Assembly: GCA_900552935.1 (NCBI GenBank)
Contig: USBN01000016.1
Coordinates: forward strand, 1 to 28,000
Length of the DNA: 28,000 bases
Source: an uncultured Coriobacteriaceae bacterium
GTDB taxonomy: Bacteria; Actinomycetota; Coriobacteriia; Coriobacteriales; Atopobiaceae
Direction of reading: 5' to 3'
Under the pieces are notes generated by a model. That model had not been told where the DNA came from. It saw nothing but the letters and a program-made list of their open reading frames with translations, and ran no database searches. This document shows, one piece after another, positions 23,741 to 28,000 of this stretch. A program made the translations under genes and the position numbers. The first letter of the stretch is position 1. Each line of letters begins with the position of its first letter.

Positions 23741-23911
23741 CGCGAATCGGCCGGCTCGCAAATCGGCCGACTCGCAAATCGGCCGTCACGCAAAAAAGGG
23801 GCGGCACGCAAGAGGGCCGCCGCGCAAGAGGACCAGCGCCGGGGAGGCGAGCCGCCGCAAGAGGGCCGCCGCGCAAATCGAGCCGTCACGCAAAAGAGGG
23901 GCGGCACGCAA
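23741..23911. repeat. degenerate 16-18 bp tandem repeat array
   Basis: About nine units begin CGCAA or CGCGA (23741, 23757, 23773, 23789, 23807, 23823, 23856, 23872, 23889). Two variants alternate: CGCAAATCGGCCG type and CGCAAAA(G)AGGGGCGGCA type. A larger duplication is visible, since the CGCAAATC...GCCGTCA and CGCAAAA...GGGGCGGCA pair occurs twice. The array makes up the core of the 438-bp gap between ftsH and the aminotransferase gene. No protein is supported, although one plus-strand frame is open. Confidence 0.75.
23789..23821 (-). terminator. second ftsH terminator, inside the repeat array
   Basis: On the minus strand a 6-bp stem, GGCGGC (complement of 23816-23821) and GCCGCC (complement of 23800-23805), is followed by CCTTTTTTG. 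It is a weaker copy of the terminator at 23892-23933, made by the repeat array. Confidence 0.5.
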
Positions 23912-23933
23912 TCTGAACTGCGCGCCGCCCCTC
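23892..23933 (-). terminator. ftsH terminator
   Basis: On the minus strand GAGGGGCGGC (complement of 23924-23933) pairs perfectly with GCCGCCCCTC (complement of 23896-23905) and is followed by TTTTGCG. It lies 27 nt after the ftsH stop. Confidence 0.8.
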
Positions 23934-23960
23934 GGCCGAATCTTGCTTGTCTAGCCGTGA

Positions 23961-26057
23961 CTAGTTCGCGTTGTCATCCTCGCCGGCGGCGGGCTCTTTC
24001 GCAGTCGCGGCGTCATCCGCGGCGTCACCAGACTCGGCGGCAAGGGCGGCGTGGGCTGCCGCAGCGGCCTCTGCGGCCGCGGCCTCGTCGACCTCGCCAG
24101 GAGCAGCCTGCTTGCCGGTGGTCTCCTCCGGGTGAGCCTCCAGGTACTTGTCCCACTCGTTGTCGAGCAGGGCCTTCACGGCCTCGCCCTCGACAGTCTC
24201 ACGGGAGAGAAGCACCTCGGCCATCGTGTCCATCTGGTCGCGACGGGCCTCGAGCACGGCGCGGGCGCGGTCGTGGGCCTCACGCATGATGCGCTCAACC
24301 TCGTCGTCGATGCGCTTGGCGGTCTCCGCCGAGTAGTCCTGGTGATCCGCGTAGTCGCGTCCGAGGAAAACCTCGTGCTGCGCCTCGCCAAACACCTGCG
24401 TACCCAGTTCCTCGCTCATGCCCAGACGCGTGACCATCTGGCGCGCGATCTTCGTGGCGCGCTCAAGGTCGTTGCTGGCGCCGGTCGTGATGTCACCGCA
24501 GAAGAGCTCCTCTGCGGTGCGGCCACCCAGCAGCACGGCGATCTGGTCGAGCATGCCGTTGCGCGTGTTGAGGAAGTGGTCCTCCTCCGGAAGCGAGAGC
24601 GTGTAGCCCAGGGTCTGACCACGCGCGATGATCGAGATCTTGTGGACCGGATCCGCGTTGTCGAGGATGTGGCCGACAAGGGCGTGGCCACTCTCGTGGT
24701 AGGCGATGGTTTTGCGCTCCTCCGCCGTCATGACGCGACTCTTGCGCTCGGGGCCGGCGATGACGCGCTCCATCGCCTCCTCGACCTCGGCCATGGTGAT
24801 CTGGGGCTTGTTGCGGCGGGCAGCGAGAAGGGCGCTCTCGTTCATGAGGTTCATAAGGTCCGCGCCGGTGAAGCCCGGGGTGAGCTGGGCGAGGCGCTTG
24901 AAGTCGACGTCCGGGGCGAGCGGCTTGTTCTCCGCGTGGACGCGGAGGATGCGCTCGCGACCGAGGACGTCCGGACGGTCAACCGTGACCTGGCGGTCGA
25001 AGCGACCGGGACGCAGCAGTGCCGGGTCGAGGATGTCCGGTCGGTTGGTGGCGGCGATGAGGATCACCGCGTCGTTCGCCTCGAAGCCGTCCATCTCGAC
25101 GAGGAGCTGGTTGAGCGTCTGCTCGCGCTCGTCATGGCCACCGCCGAGGCCAGCGCCACGCTGGCGGCCGACGGCGTCAATCTCGTCGATGAAGATGATG
25201 CTGGGGCTCGCGGCCTTGGCCTGCTTGAAGAGATCGCGAACGCGGCTCGCGCCAACACCCACGAACATCTCCACGAAGTCAGAGCCGGAGATGGAGAAGA
25301 ACGGCACGCCCGCCTCGCCGGCGACGGCCTTGGCAAGCAGCGTCTTTCCCGTGCCCGGAGGGCCAACGAGCAGCACGCCGCGCGGAATCTTGGCGCCCAT
25401 CTTCTGGAAACGCTCGGGCTCGGCGAGGAAGTCGCGAATCTCCCTGAGCTCCTCGACGGCCTCGTCCACACCGGCGACATCCGAGAACTTGACCTTGGGG
25501 CGCGTCTGCTCCGTCGTCTTCGCCTTGGTCTTGCCAAAGCCCATGGCGCGACCGTTCTGGTTCTGCATGCCGCGCATGAAGTAGACGAAGACGGCAACCA
25601 TGATCAGCGTCGGGAGGACAGTGAACAGGAGAGTCTCGATCCAGTCATCGTTCGAGGTATCCACCACGTAGGTGGTGCCGGGGTGCTCCTCCATGAGCTC
25701 AGACAGGGAGTCGGAGCCAACGTAGGAGCTCTTGAAGGCGACGAGCTTGGAATCGTCGCCGACGTCCTGCTTGTTGGCCCAGTACTCGCCGGCAAGCTCA
25801 CCCGACGCCGCGCGATACGTGAGGTTATCGACGCGGTCCTCCTTGATGGCGGTAACGACGTCATTCGTGGGGAGCTCCGCAGCACCCGCCTGACCGGACA
25901 TGAAGCCCGGCATGAAGGAGAAGACGATATAGCCGATAAGCGCGAGCGTCAGGATGGTGTAAACGATGCCGCGGCGCTGGTCGCCAGGATTGGGCGTGCC
26001 GGGAGGCACCGGGGCGCCAGGGCGCTCCGGGCCGTTGCTCTGGTTGTTCTCACTCAT
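23961..26057 (-). CDS. ftsH: ATP-dependent zinc metalloprotease FtsH
   Basis: Membrane-bound AAA protease that degrades misfolded membrane and selected soluble proteins. The 698-residue protein has membrane helices at about 31-50 and 141-160 around an external domain. The AAA module has Walker A GPPGTGKT (232-239), Walker B IIFIDEID (287-294) and the second region of homology around TNRPDILDPALLRPGRFDR. The zinc site is HESGH (454-458). The C-terminal 60 residues are an Ala/Glu/Asp-rich tail. The ATG at 26057 lies one base after the hpt stop, with GGTAAG and a more distant GGAGG upstream, so it is translated by coupling. Gene order tilS-hpt-ftsH is conserved in many Gram-positive bacteria. 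The stop is TAG. Confidence 0.97.
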   Translation of the reverse strand: MSENNQSNGPERPGAPVPPGTPNPGDQRRGIVYTILTLALIGYIVFSFMPGFMSGQAGAAELPTNDVVTAIKEDRVDNLTYRAASGELAGEYWANKQDVGDDSKLVAFKSSYVGSDSLSELMEEHPGTTYVVDTSNDDWIETLLFTVLPTLIMVAVFVYFMRGMQNQNGRAMGFGKTKAKTTEQTRPKVKFSDVAGVDEAVEELREIRDFLAEPERFQKMGAKIPRGVLLVGPPGTGKTLLAKAVAGEAGVPFFSISGSDFVEMFVGVGASRVRDLFKQAKAASPSIIFIDEIDAVGRQRGAGLGGGHDEREQTLNQLLVEMDGFEANDAVILIAATNRPDILDPALLRPGRFDRQVTVDRPDVLGRERILRVHAENKPLAPDVDFKRLAQLTPGFTGADLMNLMNESALLAARRNKPQITMAEVEEAMERVIAGPERKSRVMTAEERKTIAYHESGHALVGHILDNADPVHKISIIARGQTLGYTLSLPEEDHFLNTRNGMLDQIAVLLGGRTAEELFCGDITTGASNDLERATKIARQMVTRLGMSEELGTQVFGEAQHEVFLGRDYADHQDYSAETAKRIDDEVERIMREAHDRARAVLEARRDQMDTMAEVLLSRETVEGEAVKALLDNEWDKYLEAHPEETTGKQAAPGEVDEAAAAEAAAAAHAALAAESGDAADDAATAKEPAAGEDDNAN

Positions 26058-26058
26058 G

Positions 26059-26610
26059 CTACTTACCGTAAACCTCCGGCTTGAGGACTCCGATGTAGGG
26101 CAGGTTACGATAGCGCTCGGCGAAGTCGAGGCCATAGCCCACGATGAAGGAGTCAGGCACGTGCGCGCCCACGTAGCGCGGCTTGACGGCGGCGGTCTGG
26201 CCCTCGACGTCCTTCACGAGGAAGGCTGCGATCTCGAGGGAGGCGGGCTTGCGCGAGCGCAGGTTCTTCATGAGGTAGGACAGCGTGAGGCCCGAATCGA
26301 GGATGTCCTCGATGATGATGACGTCACGGCCCTCGATCTTGGTGTCGAGGTCCTTCACGATGCGGACGACGCCCGAGCTCTTGGCGCCATCGCCGTAGCT
26401 CGAGACGGCCATGAAGTCGATGCCCAGCTCGCAGTCGATCGCGCGCATGACGTCGCCCATAAAGACGACGGCGCCGCGAAGGACGGCAATGAGCAGCGGG
26501 TTCTTGCCTGCGTAGTCACGCGTGATCTCCGCGCCCATGCGGGTGACGATATCCTTGATGTCCTGCTCGGAGAGCACGACGCTCTCGACGTCTGGATGGA
26601 TTTGCTCCAT
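26059..26610 (-). CDS. hpt: hypoxanthine phosphoribosyltransferase
   Basis: Purine salvage enzyme converting hypoxanthine or guanine and PRPP to IMP or GMP. The 183-residue protein has LLIAVLRGAVVFMGD, DFMAVSSYG, the PRPP motif VIIIEDILDSGLTL, FLVKD and the C-terminal VGYGLDFAERYRNLPYIGVL, all typical. The start at 26610 is chosen for AGAGGAG 7 nt upstream; an ATG at 26652 would add 14 residues without a good site. ftsH follows directly. A promoter lies upstream, so hpt-ftsH can be transcribed independently of tilS. The stop is TAG. Confidence 0.96.
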   Translation of the reverse strand: MEQIHPDVESVVLSEQDIKDIVTRMGAEITRDYAGKNPLLIAVLRGAVVFMGDVMRAIDCELGIDFMAVSSYGDGAKSSGVVRIVKDLDTKIEGRDVIIIEDILDSGLTLSYLMKNLRSRKPASLEIAAFLVKDVEGQTAAVKPRYVGAHVPDSFIVGYGLDFAERYRNLPYIGVLKPEVYGK

Positions 26611-26687
26611 GGGAGCGCTCCTCTCTGAGGCCGGTCGCCTCATTTGCCCCACGGCGCCGCTTGCCGGCGCTCACGGTGGGAACTGCC

Positions 26688-26693
26688 ATTCTA
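26688..26693 (-). promoter_or_regulatory. probable hpt-ftsH -10 element
   Basis: TAGAAT on the minus strand, preceded by TGG as a possible extended -10, lies 77 nt before the hpt ATG. Between them GC-rich inverted repeats at about 26647-26681 (GGCGCCGC with GCCGGCGC-type pairing) can form a leader hairpin. Confidence 0.45.
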
Positions 26694-26754
26694 CCAGCCC
26701 CGTCTGACAATAAACGGGACGGCGCGGGAAACGATGCGCAGGCGGTCGCCAGCA

Positions 26755-26783
26755 GGTGACAAAGGGACAGACCCTTTGTCACC
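26755..26783. repeat. 12-bp perfect palindrome with AAAGGG core
   Basis: GGTGACAAAGGG at 26755-26766 and CCCTTTGTCACC at 26772-26783 enclose a 5-nt loop, ACAGA. A run of nine C residues follows (26782-26790). The core resembles that of the next palindrome, 14 bp away. Confidence 0.85.
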
Positions 26784-26796
26784 CCCCCCCGCCGCA

Positions 26797-26833
26797 GCCA
26801 CCTGAAAAAGGGACTGTCCCTTTTTCTGGTGGC
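26797..26833. repeat. 16-bp palindrome with AAAAAGGGA core
   Basis: GCCACC at 26797-26802 and GAAAAAGGGA at 26804-26813 pair with TCCCTTTTTC at 26817-26826 and GGTGGC at 26828-26833, with one T-T mismatch. It begins 15 nt after the tilS stop on the minus strand and could terminate tilS transcripts. Confidence 0.8.
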
Positions 26834-26847
26834 CATTGCGAGCTGCC

Positions 26848-28000
26848 TCACTGGCGCGTGGGGACGAGGCGGAGCTCGAGGAGGACGCGGGAGGCGTCGG
26901 TCACGCGGGCACGCTCGTCGGCACGAAGGGGTGCCACCCAGAGGATCCGCCCGCCGTCGCCGGTGCGCACGACGGGCACGCCGGCACGCTCCGCTGCAGG
27001 GACCTTCGCGTCGATCAGCAGGTCGGAGAGCTTCTTCGACTGGCCGTGCATCCCCAGCGGACAAAGAACCTCGCCCACCTCCGGCGACGAGACCCAGAGG
27101 CTGCCGCCAAGGGGGCCAAGCCCGCAGGCCTCGGCATCGAGCAGGACGGACGCGCCCTCCCACTCGCGGGCGTGGGCACGGGCGAGCGCCACCGGGTCAC
27201 TCCCCGGGGCGACCTCGCGCAGGCGCGCCGTCAGCGTGCCGCCGGCGAGCAGAAGCGCCCCCTCGGGACCAGGCGCCGCGAGAACGCTCGAAGCGCCCGC
27301 CATCCCCTCGAGAGCGGGGACCTCGATCCAACCCGAGGTAGCGACGCCATCCCGCGCGGTGCGGGCACGCACGAAGAGCATCCCGTACGAGACACGCGCG
27401 TCGACGCCGCTCGGCAGTGTGGCCGAGCCCTCGCCCGCCGCCACGAGCTCGAGCACGCGCGTGACGTGACGCGAATCGAGGCGGCAACCCGGGCACGCCG
27501 CGAGCACAGCCATGCGCACGACGCGGCGCGCGATGGCGACGTCCGCCGCGGCGAGGCGGGCGCCGTCGAGCACGACGAGCCCCTCCTCCCGCCTGCGCTC
27601 GAGAGCGCGGAACGCGCGCGAGGCGACCTGCGTGAGATAGGAGTCCTCGTCCGAGAGGATCTCGCAGGTGGCAGCCATGCTCTCGAAGAGGCGCGGGTTG
27701 CGCTCGAGCGCCCGCGGCACCACCTCGTGGCGCACGAAGGACCGCAGATAGCGGGTGTCGGCGTTCGTCGCGTCCTCGCGCCAAGCGATGCCGCGCATGC
27801 AGAGGAGACGGCAGAGTTCCTCGTGCGTACGATCAAGCAGCGGGCGCACGATGCGGTTGCGACGGCGCGGGATGGACGAAAGCCCCTGCGTGCCGGAGCC
27901 CTTGATGGCATGCATGAAGAAGGTCTCCGCGCGGTCGTTGGCCGTGTGGGCCGTGAGGATGCGCGCGGCGGGGCGGGGCAGGCCCGCCTCCTCGCACAGG
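26848..28000 (-). CDS. tilS: tRNA(Ile)-lysidine synthase, N terminus beyond the window
   Basis: TilS converts C34 of tRNA-Ile(CAU) to lysidine, allowing AUA decoding. The visible 383 codons lack the N-terminal ATP-binding SGGxDS loop, which lies beyond 28000. The frame is open to the window edge and reads ILTAHTANDRAETFFMHAIKGSG, then IVRPLLDRTHEEL, WREDATNADTRYLRSFVRHEVVP, all characteristic of the catalytic domain. The C-terminal part, with MHGQSKKLSDLLIDAKVP and GRILWVAPLRADERARV, matches the tRNA-binding C-terminal domain. Its usual neighbours hpt and ftsH follow. It is the only gene in the window ending in TGA. Confidence 0.93.
   Translation of the reverse strand, partial: LCEEAGLPRPAARILTAHTANDRAETFFMHAIKGSGTQGLSSIPRRRNRIVRPLLDRTHEELCRLLCMRGIAWREDATNADTRYLRSFVRHEVVPRALERNPRLFESMAATCEILSDEDSYLTQVASRAFRALERRREEGLVVLDGARLAAADVAIARRVVRMAVLAACPGCRLDSRHVTRVLELVAAGEGSATLPSGVDARVSYGMLFVRARTARDGVATSGWIEVPALEGMAGASSVLAAPGPEGALLLAGGTLTARLREVAPGSDPVALARAHAREWEGASVLLDAEACGLGPLGGSLWVSSPEVGEVLCPLGMHGQSKKLSDLLIDAKVPAAERAGVPVVRTGDGGRILWVAPLRADERARVTDASRVLLELRLVPTRQ

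Noticed and set aside
23583..23954. Plus-strand frame through the repeat array
   Set aside because: It encodes repetitive Arg/Lys/Ala residues created by the tandem repeats, without ribosome binding site or domain.

Overview
The window is high-GC bacterial DNA packed with housekeeping genes, most with clear Shine-Dalgarno sequences. Gene content and order (rpmE, a DUF1385 gene, prfA, prmC-sua5, rpiB and upp on one strand, plus tilS-hpt-ftsH) fit an actinobacterium of the class Coriobacteriia (Olsenella/Collinsella-like). This is inferred from gene style and order; no rRNA is present. No tRNA, rRNA, CRISPR array or transposase was seen.

Layout. 1-3280 (minus): glpK, rpiB, upp and a small membrane protein, the last three tightly coupled. 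3451-5004 (minus): a fused prmC-sua5 gene. 5203-7036 (plus): a zinc-ribbon/YARHG membrane protein and a membrane-anchored amidase. 7213-8280 (minus): prfA. 8691-9827 (plus): a DUF2974 alpha/beta hydrolase. 9977-11350 (minus): an AAA/DUF4143 ATPase preceded by a 33-bp tandem repeat rich in TGTACA. 11669-12796 (minus): DUF1385 membrane protein. 12887-13834 (plus): a trigger-factor-like chaperone with a Cys/His-rich tail. 14097-14522 (minus): rpmE with a structured leader. 14739-15593 (plus): coaX broken by an in-frame TAG. 15747-19086 (minus): birA, a folP-folK fusion and a sirtuin. 19257-21361 (plus): a patatin-like phospholipase and exodeoxyribonuclease III. 21518-23522 (minus): a PHP-domain hydrolase and an aminotransferase. 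23961-28000 (minus): ftsH, hpt and the 3' part of tilS.

How the genes relate. The minus-strand genes rpmE, prfA, prmC, sua5, rpiB and upp keep the order known from Bacillus-type genomes, where they lead into the atp operon. Here unrelated genes, often on the opposite strand, sit in almost every gap. The translation genes (L31, RF1, RF1 methyltransferase, t6A synthesis, TilS) and the cofactor genes (folate, biotin ligase, pantothenate kinase) form two loose functional themes.

The most notable items are the SlyD-like metal-binding tail on a PPIase-less trigger factor, the amber-interrupted coaX, the TGTACA repeat array and flanking direct repeats around the DUF4143 ATPase, the internal ribosome binding site in prmC-sua5, twin hairpins before rpmE, a strong preference for TAG stop codons, and several palindromic or tandem intergenic repeats.
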